From Nilaparvata lugens (taxonomy: Eukaryota; Arthropoda; Insecta; Hemiptera; Delphacidae): DNA of 64,000 nucleotides. Made by a program: the position numbers and the translations under genes. Positions 43,501 through 53,650 of the stretch are shown one piece after another. The notes beneath the pieces were generated by a model. The model was given only the letters and a program-made list of their open reading frames with translations. It had not been told where the DNA came from and did not search any database. The stretch lies in contig NC_052505.1 of NCBI RefSeq assembly GCF_014356525.2, positions 27,150,157 to 27,214,156 of the forward strand, written 5' to 3'. Each line of letters opens with the position of its first letter. Position 1 is the first letter of the stretch.

Positions 43501-44052
43501 GATACTTACCTACTTACATACTATATGTGTACAGAATTTGAAAAGTGCCATTGAAACACGTTGTGATTTGCATGTAGCTGTTCACAGTAAACGCTACCAG
43601 CACTTACGAGCGTTCATTGTGAAAGTTCCTATAGCTCTATCCAGATTTTGTAGCTTATCTGCAAGTTTGGTCATGCATAACCAAAAGTGAACTTGCACAA
43701 ATACAAATCCAAAGTTAATCACACACTAAATAACGCTTTAAGAAGTAATGCACTGCTGGAGCAGTTGGTATATTAGCCTGGAGCCTGGAGTCTTAATGAA
43801 ATACGGAGCTTATTAATAATTAATTATTATATTATTCTTTACGGTTAAATAGTTTTACACTGAGTTTGGAAAGGATGTATCAGATAATTTATTGAAATAT
43901 ATTAATAAAAATGAATCTATTACAATTTTTCAGTTTCTTACCTTGTTTGCTAATTTTCCGTTTAGATAATCGGATACAGAAGATTGTAGAGTTGAATTGA
44001 ATGAAGATGGTGGAGTTCTAACAACATCTTTAAACTCTGCTAGGATAAACAT
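37509..44052 (-). CDS. Polr3H: RNA polymerase III subunit RPC8 (RPC25), complete
   Basis: RPC8 is the Rpb7-like stalk subunit of nuclear RNA polymerase III, which with RPC9 helps initiation at tRNA, 5S and other small RNA genes. Five exons on the minus strand, in transcript order: 43942-44052, 41516-41699, 40137-40274, 38935-39065, 37509-37556. They sum to 612 bases, 203 residues plus stop, against about 204 in vertebrates. All junctions are GT-AG with matching phase. Landmarks: start [15 protein letters not shown], then [33 protein letters not shown], the S1-type OB-fold piece [47 protein letters not shown], and the conserved end [12 protein letters not shown]. Introns contain transposon debris, including an FP-domain fragment in intron 1 and a retroelement tail in intron 2. 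Start is the first ATG after a possible 5' UTR acceptor at 44078-44079. Confidence 0.96.
38004..38045 (+). mobile_element. Solo end of TATAGTGAGGTCCAC MITE in Polr3H intron 4
   Basis: TATAGTGAGGTCCACCTTAT then AATGGCAGT matches the 26.57-kb MITE terminus with one change. No second end nearby. Confidence 0.65.
38935..39065 (-). CDS. Polr3H: Polr3H exon 4
   Basis: Acceptor TTTTCAG, then [17 protein letters not shown] to KIPYSIT, donor GTAAGT. Covers the last OB-fold strands and the variable acidic/Pro-rich linker. Confidence 0.95.
40137..40274 (-). CDS. Polr3H: Polr3H exon 3
   Basis: Acceptor GATTTAG, then [18 protein letters not shown] and [16 protein letters not shown] to MDP. Donor GTCGGT. 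This is the heart of the S1-like domain. Confidence 0.96.
40440..40600 (-). mobile_element. 3' tail of a non-LTR element (minus) in Polr3H intron 2
   Basis: On the minus strand TGACAATAAAATTTATATTT then ATTCATTT is the signature polyadenylation/tail of the local non-LTR elements, compare the tails at 6470 and 52830. Only the end is present. Confidence 0.5.
41516..41699 (-). CDS. Polr3H: Polr3H exon 2
   Basis: Acceptor CTTACAG, then [36 protein letters not shown] and [17 protein letters not shown]. Donor GTAAGT. Joins the N-terminal RNP-like domain to the OB fold. Confidence 0.96.
42299..42625 (-). pseudogene. FP-domain (Baculo_FP-like) ORF1 fragment in Polr3H intron 1
   Basis: The 108-residue reading frame contains [19 protein letters not shown], then [23 protein letters not shown] and [14 protein letters not shown]. 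The pattern (HRLP...IV, then (N/S)xSLT...R.LF..AR, then W...GxIxxRK) is the FP domain shared by baculovirus FP25K and the ORF1/accessory proteins of many arthropod transposable elements. In such a transposon-rich intron a retroelement origin is the simpler reading; a viral origin is not excluded. The IV-VKF region appears shifted or degraded. Two further same-strand ORFs upstream (42668-42931, 43033-43266) have no recognised family and may belong to the same insertion. Confidence 0.55.
43942..44052 (-). CDS. Polr3H: Polr3H exon 1
   Basis: ATG at 44052 opens [18 protein letters not shown] and continues to YLNGKLANK (37 codons, phase 0). Donor GTAAGA. Confidence 0.95.
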
Positions 44053-44530
44053 TTTGTTTGAGAAATTCCAATATTATCTACAAGGAGTCAAACACAAATC
44101 ATAATTACACATAAAACAAAATGATTAAAATATATTACTGAGCTATGCCTAAAATTACTGATTACCGCACAATTGCATCTCAACTATTTTTAACCATATC
44201 AACTCAATTTTTTTGGAATAAGAGATGAGTAGAAACTGAGAGTTGGTAGATGATTATCAATATTAATCGTAAAATGTAAAAAAATAAATATATTAATTAC
44301 AAGTTACAGCTAGGCTGTTAAATTTTGTTTTCCTAACCTACAAACTTTTAACTAGCGGCGCCATTTTTGGCCATGCATTGAGCAGGAGCAACGACACTGA
44401 AAACTAGAGTGGTTACTTTATGCCAACAGTCACAAATTGGGATAGCAATATTTTTCGATTTGTCGATATATCGGAAGCAATATATCGATTTCTATAATAT
44501 AACGACCTCCAAAATATCGATATATCCGAT
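44053..44530 (-). promoter_or_regulatory. Putative Polr3H promoter with DRE motif and Inr
   Basis: The palindrome TATCGATA (44515-44522) is the consensus DNA-replication-related element bound by DREF in insects, and further CGATATATCG-like matches lie at 44461-44490. An initiator-like TCAGTG (complement of 44395-44400) lies about 115 bp downstream in the direction of transcription. It is followed by GC-richer sequence, a possible 5' UTR donor near 44340 and an acceptor at 44078-44079. DREF control of housekeeping genes is known from Drosophila; use here is inferred. Confidence 0.4.
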
Positions 44531-45199
44531 ATTTTACTTCGCTTTAATAACTTTACAAGAACGATTGGCTCTAACTTTCTCTAACGATTCTTGGCATTAG
44601 GCGATTCATTTGTTGGTTTTCAATATCTATTCTCAATCTCAAAAAAAGGAAATTTCTACAATAATTCCAGAAGTTTTGATGACCTAATAAAAGCACTCAA
44701 CACTGTCCCACAAAATTGACAGTCTTCCTCAACGAAATTAGCCATAAAATGAATCATATACTAAATTGCTGCCCATTTTAAACAACTCTGCTCATACACA
44801 TGACAAAACAAGATTCTCCAAAAGATTAGCTTCAAGATTTACCTTTAAGGAATACTAGTTCAAAGTTTGAATAAATCTCTCTATAGATAGCCTAGCTATC
44901 TAAAACGTATAATATCATATTAAATTTTAATTAACAATTCTGATTGATAACATAAAACAAGCACAAGATGATTTGATAGCCACAGTAAAATAATATGTTA
45001 GCTATACTTTTTTGTAGGAACCCTTTAGAGAAGCTATTTTCACTTAAATTATGCAGTTCTACATTTGTTACGGTAATAATGATACAAATTATATACTCCA
45101 TGCATGTTTCTATTTGAATATTTGACAATCCACATATCCTACAAAATTACAAAAATCCTACAATTTATAATTAGTTATTGGATCAAAATTTGATTTGTC

Positions 45200-45600
45200 A
45201 TTCATTAACCTAATAATATAGGACTTGTGGCAGATGATAGAGCTTATCAATGACTATTTTAGGTATGAATTTGATCATAATCGTTGGAGCCGTTTTCGAG
45301 AAAATCGCGAAAAAACCTGTTTTTGGCAACATTTTACAATTTTAGCCGCCATCTTGAATTTCATTTGATCGAAATTGTTTGTGTCGGATCCTTATATTGT
45401 AAGGACTTCAAGTTCCACATTTCAAGTACACACACTTGAGGTGCGTACAGATTTACGCGCCGCGAACATGAGCAATTCACCTTTAATCAGCTGATGCCAA
45501 GCTTTTTGTATCTGTATCTTACCGTCTCTGTAAAAATACAGATATAGTCAGCTGAATTGCTCATGTTCGCGGCGCATATATCTGTACGCACCTACACACA

Positions 45601-45639
<39 letters not shown>

Positions 45640-45780
45640 GACCAATACCCAAAAAAAAACACTTTTTTGGACTCAGTGGACCTTGAAACGTATAGAAATT
45701 TGGGTACCTTAATTTTTTTTCGGAAAGCAATACTTTCCTTACCTATGGTAATAATAGGGCAAGGAAAGTAAAAATATGTC
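45200..45780. mobile_element. Dispersed repeat with embedded MITE and CA microsatellite
   Basis: Repeat-like sequence (GTTTTCGAGAAAATCGCGAAAA, AAGCAATACTTTCCTTACC) is interrupted at 45439-45593 by a MITE and contains CA dinucleotides at about 45592-45634. Confidence 0.45.
45439..45593. mobile_element. 155-bp MITE, AGGTGCGTACAGAT termini
   Basis: Inverted ends of about 42 bp: AGGTGCGTACAGAT...CGCGAACATGAGCAATTCA and the inverse TGAATTGCTCATGTTCGCG...ATCTGTACGCACCT. It inserted in a CA-rich tract. Confidence 0.85.
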
Positions 45781-46194
45781 ATAGAATTTGTCTAAGTCAT
45801 AACAAAAGTAGAATTATTTTTTACGTGTATGCCACAGACAGATGTTAACGGAAGCGTTAATTGATGTAGAAGTTGTCAATTAAATACTTTGTGTATTATG
45901 CCCGGTTGCAGAGTCGCTACATAAAGTCACCCATAGCTAACAGAGCCATTAGTTAACAACTTGCCCATAAATAGATGTTCATTGCAGAGTCGTTTGCCAG
46001 ACCCCTTTTAACTATGGCTCTGATAAGGCACACACATAAGTCACACTGCTGCTCATACCCCTTTCTGCGTGGTATGCTTCTATCCAACATCCGATATTGG
46101 CATCGGGGAGGGAATCACTGTGAACAGTTCTTCCAAAACTCCAGTCGGATGACATCACATCATGGCGCTTGTTTATCACAACACTGCTGTCTGC

Positions 46195-46550
46195 TCTGCT
46201 TATTATGTTGTTGATGTTTGGAGGTTAGTCTGCTCTGCCACAGTATACATACTGTACGGAAACTTGGCTAGTACCCTGACGCTAAAATCCGCCATCTTGT
46301 TAGGAAGCGCCGCATTGTAATAGTATTGATGGTAGGTTCGGATCACTTCAATGATCCGGATCAATTGATCTCGTTCACTGCTACGAGCCTATCAGAAGAC
46401 CAGGATTGGAACTTCCCAAGGTCACGTGACGTGTTTACTATTGGGGTCATGTAAAAAGCATTGGTTAGATAGGCGATTTATTACAAGTTTCCATTCTGTA
46501 CTTATTCTGTGGCTCTGCTTATTATGTTATTGATGTTAGGAGGTTAATCA
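46195..46550. repeat. ~38-bp tandem repeat split by the MITE
   Basis: CTCTGCTTATTATGTTGTTG...GAGGTTAGTC (left of the MITE) and CTCTGCTTATTATGTTATTG...GAGGTTAATC (right) are two units of one tandem repeat, separated by the element at 46239-46511. Confidence 0.75.
46239..46511 (+). mobile_element. Complete CACAG...CTGTG MITE with perfect 7-bp target duplication
   Basis: 273 bp, starting CACAGTATACATACTGTACG and ending CTGTACTTATTCTGTG. GCTCTGC flanks it exactly on both sides (46232-46238, 46512-46518). It is the cleanest of the copies also seen at 2.8-3.3 and 6.7 kb and defines the family's boundaries and duplication length. Confidence 0.88.
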
Positions 46551-46790
46551 GCTAAAATCATGTGTCAGCGTATAGAAGATGGTCAGTGTGATAGCATCAG
46601 CTTTTTTTTAATAAATAGAAAAATTACAGAAATAGCCTGCAATTAATTCCAGCTGACTAAATTATAGGTTGAATCACATCAAATTTTTTCTTATGCCCTT
46701 CAATAGTTTTTTCTATATCCTGAAAAAGGATGGAGTGAGTCAATTTTGTTGTCCAACGAACTTGACCTGTCAAAAGGGTCAGAATAAGTG

Positions 46791-46935
46791 CTGGTTGCAC
46801 AATAGCTCAATAGGTTATAATTTAAATGTGATTAATTCCACCAGAACCAATCAGAGAAGCCGTCTTTTCAAGAACGCCTTTCCTTATTGGTTCACGTGAA
46901 ATTAATCACGATTAAAATTTAAGAGGCAACAAAAT
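46791..46935. mobile_element. Degenerate 'TTGCACAATAG' MITE
   Basis: GGTTGCACAATAGCTCAATA at the left and inverted pairing segments (GTGATTAATTCCA/TGAAATTAATCACG; AACCAATCAGAG) match the 49.0-kb copy. The right terminus is eroded. Confidence 0.6.
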
Positions 46936-47397
46936 TCTCTTTAATTTGATGTATGACTTCACAGGCTTACGAATTTCCACATGACTTATTACAAAACCAG
47001 CTTTACAAAAAGCTGCGGGGTCAAAAATTGTGTTCCAAACTTTTCCCTCTATAATATTTCATTGAATGTACTGTACTGTTCAAACATAATCTTACAAACC
47101 CATCCTGAAACCCATACCTTCAAACCAAAACAAAATTTAGATGTTTTTTCTAGAATTATTGTGATAAAAGTTTTTTGTTTGATTTCAAACGCAGTTTATG
47201 GAACAGAGGAAGTTCTAGTTTACATTTTTTTGGAATTGAAATTGTATGTAACATTATTCATTTAGAGTGGAGTATCAAGTTCTAAGATAGTACTGGGCGA
47301 ATGTCTAATGTTTTTATCCGAATTATAAGTATTGACCATGAAATAGATAAATATGCCAAAACCAACCTGAGAATCTACTGACATTTCTAGTATGACT

Positions 47398-48509
47398 CAG
47401 GCCGCGGGCTATAAATGGGCAGACTGGGCATCTGCCCAGGGCGCCAAATTTTTGGGGACGCAAAATGAGAGAGATAATAAATAAAAATAAATTGGAGAAA
47501 CAAATTACCCACTAAAAAATATCCATCACAAAAGTTTACACTTTACCTAAAATAATTTGAAAATTTTGTCTAAAATATATAGATAGTCAAGTAATACTGA
47601 AATCAAGAGTGCATGATAACAAAGTACAGAGCCATAGCTCATTATTATTATCATAATAATGCTGCCATTATGTATGGAGCTTATACAGGACTGCAAGCCA
47701 CTCAAGCCAGAATCGAACAACAGTGCCCTTTTGTATCTAGCGCTGCCCACTCACCCTCGACCTCGTTGGATCTTCAGGTGCTTGTTGCTGCAAAAATTAG
47801 CTAATGAACATTTTGATGATGAATTTTAAATACTCTTCACTCTTATTCAAAAATGATGACAGAAAGAGGCCATATCTCAAGCTGCAAACAAACTTTTTGT
47901 CTCCTACCCTAATAATGACATTGGAAGTGAATTTGAAAATGAATGTCTGCACTTCAAAATCTATGTGGAACAGGAAAAATTTAGCGGAATCCATGACGTG
48001 TATGAATACATAATAGAAAACGAATTGTAAAGTACTTTCCCAAATCTTGAAGCAGCTGTTACAATTTTTCTGACCTTACCTGTCACAAACTGCTCTGCAG
48101 AGAGAGGATTTTCCGCTTTGAATCGTCTGAAGAATGAGAGATCTGCTCTTTCAGACAGCAAGTTGAATATTGTCTCATGTTACTATGTTGTGGAAAAGAC
48201 TCAACCCTAAGCTCAGATTTTTCTGATGTAGTAAACAATTTTGCAAAAATTGAAGGCTAGAAAAAATCTGTCATTTAAAATGCTTTGTACAAAGTAGGAT
48301 CTTAAAAATATAATTTTAAGTTGTAATCTTTGCTGGAAATGTGAATCATTTAATAAATGTCTTCAGTTTTGTGTATGAAAGACGTGTTTTCTTGCTATTC
48401 ATTTCTTAAAATATAAGTAAGATAGACTATTCGCTTTCACATTATAGCAATAAAGAGGGCGCCAGTAGACCATTTTCCCAGGGCACCAGTCACCTAAGCC
48501 CGGGGCCTG
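47398..48509 (+). mobile_element. Dead hAT transposon with 8-bp target duplication
   Basis: Termini CAGGCCGCGGGCT and AGCCCGGGGCCTG are inverted, and GTATGACT flanks both ends exactly (47390-47397 and 48510-48517), as for hAT elements. At 1112 bp the element retains broken transposase pieces: around 47655-47750 NNAAIM-GAYTGLQA...QQCPFV...AAHS, and near 48035-48195 FPNLEAAVTIFLTLPVTNCS then AERGFSALNRLKNERSALSD, the hATC dimerisation motif. The intervening catalytic core is deleted, and frames are disrupted. Transposase style is of the ZMYM/TTF-type. Confidence 0.88.
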
Positions 48510-48980
48510 GTATGACTTCAATAGGAGATATCTTACCTGATCAGTAAGATATTAAATCGGTTGGAATGCTTCAGCAATGCCATTCTAGACCTAGCTAATA
48601 TTACTACCTAGCTAATTCCATCCTAATGATTCAGCTTCTGACATTTTCAAATTCGAACCTTCCCAAAAATCTAACTTTTCTCTAGTAATACCGCAGGATC
48701 AATTTCAGATTCATGAGAATATTCAATCAATGGTGTCCTAATGTTACTTTAAAATTAATTTCAACCAAACGCGTGCATTGGGTATGCACTAACTTCTCCG
48801 GTTGTTCGGAGAATGCCCACCTTTGGGTATGCCTTTATGTTGGTAACTTATACTTAAAAAATGGTCTATTCGATTATTTATTTCTGCTCATCTCGAAAAC
48901 TCTTTATGATAAAAATAGTACTTGGTCTTCTTGCACTTGCTCAGAATTTACCACTATCGTGAAATTTTTCTAAAATCTAA

Positions 48981-49118
48981 GGCCGGCCCGGCTGCACAAT
49001 AGCCTGTGAAATTCAAATCATGATTAAATGTCACGAGAACCAATCAGAGTAAGCTTTTTAATCAGGAATGGAATTCAATCACGATTAAAATTTCACAGAC
49101 TTTTGTGCAACCGGCACT
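48981..49118. mobile_element. 'TTGCACAA' MITE
   Basis: GCCGGCCCGGCTGCACAATAG...TGTGAAATT and, inverted, AATTTCACAGACTTTTGTGCAACCGGC bound a ~135-bp element with internal CGATTAAA/TGATTAAA pairing. Same family as 46.8 kb. Confidence 0.7.
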
Positions 49119-49379
49119 ACACCTATATCAATCGATGCATCACTAACCAACTATATCAACTAATTTCAAGCTTCAACAGTACCATAATTATGTATAATAA
49201 AGAGAATGAAAAGTAGTAATGAAAGAAGAAGAAGGAAATCGAGGGTTATATACTCCATTTCATGTAAAGCTCTCTTTTCAAGAACGAAAAAGAATTATTG
49301 AAGCATCAAAAGGCATCAGCAGTGAGAGCTGAAGACTGAAGACACATTCTTTTCATCAACTCTACTTCTATTATAATTT

Positions 49380-50050
49380 ATTTCTTCATCCATTCTTCTC
49401 TTTCTTATTCTCTCCCCTCAGAATCTATTATGTTTTTTCTTTACCTATTCTTGTCATCTCCATTCTTCCTTTATTTCGTTCTACAATGCTTTCATACATT
49501 GTTTTCCTTCCTATTCATTTCAAAGGTTTTCTCTCTTTCTCTTTTTTAGTTCTACTCTATTTCATACTTTATCATCTTCCTTCAACTTTATTATAGTTTA
49601 TCAAGATTTATTCTACTTTTCTGTTTCCTTATCCTCGATCTCTTCTTTCTTCTTCCTCCTCCTCTCACCCATCCTCATCCTCCTCGTCCTCCTCTTCCTC
49701 CTCATCCTCCTCTTCCTCCTCATCCTCCTCTTCCTCCTCATCCTCCTCTTCCTCCTCATCCTCCTCTTCCTCCTCACCCTCGTCCTCCTCTTCCTCCACC
49801 TCCTACTTTACCTCTTCTTAAATTTCTTCCACCTCTGCATTGTTTTTCTCTTACCATCTTATTGTTCTTTTTATTTTTCTCCTTCATCTTTTCCTTCCCC
49901 TCCTCTGCATTTCTTTTCTCATACCATCTTCTTCTTCCTCTTCTCCCAATTGTTTTTTCCTTCTTCTTCCCCTGCTTACCTTTTCTCTTACCATTTTCTC
50001 CTTCGGCTTGTCTTCGGTTGGGGTCAAGTTTAGTTTTTTCTGCTTCGTTT
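49380..50050. repeat. Polypyrimidine tract with 18-bp CCT-rich minisatellite
   Basis: Almost pure C/T on the plus strand over about 670 bp. The core, 49660-49800, repeats ATCCTCCTCTTCCTCCTC about six times. ORFs across it reflect composition (Phe/Ser/Leu-rich) and are not credible genes. Confidence 0.85.
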
Positions 50051-50739
50051 CTTATACACGAAGAATATAGTGTGTGAGTAGAGTGAGCGAGTGAGTGAGT
50101 GATTGGAAGAACCTGTTCCTATCGCATAGTACAGCAAGATGTGTATAAAATATATAGGCTACCTTTACTTCTACTGCACACAGTCTTCTTCAGTTTTTTT
50201 TCTCTCTTCTCTTTTTCTCTGTAATAATAGCAGCAGGGGACTCACTGACTGACATGTGACCAGGTCTTGGCTGGGTATATGTATATGAACTCTGTATATA
50301 AGTAATTATGCATATATATATATAGATAGGGATATATATAGGGATAGGACCGTCAGAGAGCTTCTCCTCTTCTGACATATGCACTGAAGAAACGCAGAAG
50401 GGCTTGTCCTCTCCAGGGTGGGGGTGATGAGGTGAAAGGGTCTTTTTTCGAAAAGGGCAGATGCATCCGGTGTGTTACAGTGTTGCCACGTTGATCTTCA
50501 AGAACCCCACCCCCTCGTTCTTAATTTTTTTAGTTTAATACAAAATCAGGTGTCTTTTCCTATTCAGGTCAGAATAGGGCAGCTATAGAATGGGGCTATA
50601 TAGAATGGAGACGATCAAGTGGAACTAACATGGGACAGAGCTCAAAGTAAGCTTGGAGAAGCTTTCTTGACATTTTTGGGATTCTCGAGAGAGAGAGTGT
50701 GTATATATTCCATTTTTGTCTTTTTTCGTTGGGGCTACT

Positions 50740-50905
50740 CTTTAATAGGAATAAAAATGAAAATCCAAGTACTCTTTTTTTGAAATTGTTTACTCACAAC
50801 ATGTTTTGGCTATGATGCCATTATCAAGAGATTGAAACATGTTGTGAGTGAACAATTTTAAAAAAGGGTACTTGGATTTTTATTTTTATTCCTATAAATT
50901 CCATC
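50740..50905. mobile_element. Fold-back element (hairpin family B)
   Basis: AATAAAAATGAAAATCCAAG...ACTCACAACATGTTT pairs with AAACATGTTGTGAGT...CTTGGATTTTTATTTTTATT around a ~30-bp loop (TGGCTATGATGCCATTATCA). Overall design resembles the hairpins at 12.3 and 35.3 kb. Confidence 0.75.
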
Positions 50906-51574
50906 AGTATGCATAAAAGATTACGGAGATCTGACATTTTTCAATTTTTGCTGGGAGAAGAGCATAAATACTTTTCTCTCTTCTCTACACTAATAGAAAA
51001 GTTTTCGTACATTTCGGATTTTAAATAAATTAATCTTTTATGCTATAATAGTTCAATAGAAATGTACATCAAAATATTTATGTAAGTTATAACATAATTG
51101 AAGAGGTGGATTCCAAAAGGGCTTGAGTCATTTTTTCCAAATTTTGAGTTTTTAGTTGAATCTGATTCTAGAGCATCATTTCTAACATTGGAAAAACAAT
51201 TCATGCCATAACAGCTTAAGTCAAGCATATTATAAACATTACAAATCAGTAATGTTTTCCAAAAGTGCTTTAGTCATGCCTTGTTATTTCCAAACAGGCT
51301 GTCAGCTGCCAAGCGTTTTGCGCATGCGCGATTCCAGCAGTCAGCACCTATTTGCTGTGATTTTGAGGCACCTATTTTCTCATATTATGTGACTTTGCGA
51401 GAATGATCATTATCAAGGTTAATCCATTGCATTAATAGTAATTCTAGTGAAAGTAAAAATATGTACGAATTGATAATCATTAGAGAGATGAAAGCCTTGT
51501 AAACTTGTGCCTATAGCTTACTCCACTTCTGTAGCTAGCAAGAATTCATATTTCTTCTATTTTCTTCTTTATCT

Positions 51575-52500
51575 ACTCTCTCGAAAGAGAAAGAAAGAGA
51601 GCGATTAGAATAGATCTCTTTATTTAGATTACAATATGGTGTTTTTGATTCACAGAGAGAGTTAAAAATTGAACGATTAAAGATTTCATTCAGAGATTGG
51701 ATTATATTTCTTCATTCATCTGCTTACAGCAATATCCTAGATCAGATTGTAGTTCATAATATTCAACAATGAAGCTCTTTATTTAGATTACAATATGGTG
51801 TCTTTGATTCACAGATTTACAATAACTAACAATGTAACTATAGTAGTTATTCATTGAATATCACGAAATATAAACTGAAGAATTATTGATAGATTTCAAG
51901 ATAAAATGATTATTCGTATTTTTTGGTTTGCATTTGCATTCCATCCTTCCACTATTTTTTCCTTTGTGAAAATGAATTTTGAATCTTTGAATTAAATTGC
52001 GCTAATCTAATATTATTTTGTATCTGCATTATATCGGTGAACTATATTTATTGAAATGGATAACCGTCCACTCTTGGAAAAGTATAACCATGGAACTATT
52101 TCTTATATAGTTGATTTGATATACCAAGAGTGCCTTCAGGGGGAGGGGGTTTGGACGCAAACGAATTCAAATTTTGGGAGGTCCCAAGAAAAGTGTTTAC
52201 AATGACTACTATTTATACTGTAGTTACTCTATGGTATAAGTATTACCATAGAGGGAAAATCTATTCTCTGGTATTATTTATTTTGTATAATATAGCTGTC
52301 TTCGGGTATAACTTGAGATATCCCACTCATAGTAATCACTCTATTGGAACAAAGTAAAGAAATTCTATGAAAAGAGAAAAAGGAATAGGGTAGAAGAGAG
52401 AGTTAAAAAAAGCTTTAGTGTTGAGAAGAGAGAATTAAAATTGAACGATTTTCTTCAGAGATTGGATTATACTTCTCCATTCATCTAGAAGCTTACAGTG
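51575..52500. repeat. Direct repeats in a non-coding stretch
   Basis: TTTATTTAGATTACAATATGG recurs at about 51620 and 51780. AGAGATTGGATTATA and TTCATTCATCT segments recur near 51690 and 52460. No gene seen. Confidence 0.6.
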
Positions 52501-52819
52501 ATATCCTGGATCAGATAATAGTTAATAATATTCAACAATGTAGCAAATCTCCGAACTGGAGAACATTGTAGAACAATATAGAAGTGAAATGCAATTCAAA
52601 TTATTCTATAATATACCATCTTAATGATTTTGTAGGAAACGGAGAAGTTGAAAAAGCATCAATGTCCATTCTTGGATAGGTGTAAACTATCAAAATCCTC
52701 TATTACTTAATAATAATACTTTTCCAAAAAGATAGAGGAAGTGAGACATGAATAAAGTTAGAATATTAGGGAAGGCTAATACTATAATAGGAGGAATAGT
52801 AGAGAATGAATTAGAATTT

Positions 52820-52960
52820 TTCAAATCAAAAATCAAATTCATTTATTGTCAAAAAGAAAACAAACGATTTAATCATACACATACATACACAAGCAAAAAT
52901 AAAAATAAAATGTACATAATACAATTACACATAAATGCATATACATGGGAGAAGAAAAAC
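52820..52960 (-). mobile_element. 3' tail of a non-LTR retrotransposon (minus)
   Basis: Minus-strand TTGACAATAAATGAATTTGA followed by a TTTTTGATTTGA tail is the characteristic 3' end of local retrotransposons. The upstream part is a short non-coding fragment. Confidence 0.55.
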
Positions 52961-53189
52961 TAATAAAATATCTCTAGGCATGACCAGCAAAAAATGAAAA
53001 GTAGAATTAAAAGTAGAGTGACTCTATTCAGAGAGAGGAATAGCGTGGACGAGACAGAGAGAGCATGATGAATGAATGAGAGTGATGGAGTTGCGGAGAG
53101 GCTGATAAATAAATGAAGAGAGAGGAAAGAGAGTATGAGAGGGTGGGGACGGTTTCGGAGCGTAGTCAGAGTTGAAGAGGAAAATATTT

Positions 53190-53335
53190 TTAAAAATGCC
53201 GCCTTCGACTTGCGCGCTCGAATCGATACTCGGGTCACGTGGTCACACCTCGAGCCGCCATCGGCCAATCACAGGCGAGCAGGCTGAGTGATGGGCTCTG
53301 CCGTTCATCTGCAACTGAACTGGCTCACTTAGGTG
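53190..53335 (-). promoter_or_regulatory. GC-rich promoter-like island
   Basis: An isolated CpG-containing stretch in AT-rich DNA holds a CACGTG E-box (in GGTCACGTGGTCAC), a CCAAT box (GGCCAATCAC) and ATCGAT. A 102-residue minus-strand ORF starts here (MADGGSRCDHVT...) but turns low-complexity and is not recognisable. It could be the promoter/first exon of an unseen transcript on either strand. Confidence 0.25.
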
Positions 53336-53650
53336 AACTAATGGCACCAAGTTAACTAGGTCTTGGTTGTAGGAAGTTATAATTTTAACAAATGAAAGCT
53401 TGAATAAAATGGGATTTTGGAATAAAATTGGAATTGACTTGAAAGCCGAAACTATTTATGTTTTACATAAGTTTTTACAGAAAAAAGGTTTTGGCATAAT
53501 GGTACTATGTAATCATTTCCGTAGTAATTACTGTTAAATAATAAATAATGATTTTATAGTTTCAGTTCCAATCATAAGATCTCTGAGAGCTAAAAGGTTT
53601 TTTACCTGATATTACTTAACAGTTTAAGTCGACGGTTTGGCATTTCTCTT

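Noticed and set aside
49840..50077. Overlapping Phe/Ser/Leu-rich ORFs
   Set aside because: They arise from the polypyrimidine composition; several frames are open at once and no domain is seen.
51306..51340. NRF1-like GCGCATGCGC site as a promoter
   Set aside because: A similar ACGCATGCGCGAT occurs at 8.1 kb in repeat-like DNA and no exon follows either; insufficient support.
52960..53268. 102-residue minus-strand ORF beginning MADGGSRC
   Set aside because: After about 40 residues it becomes Leu/Ser-rich low complexity from a GA-rich tract; no splice or family support.
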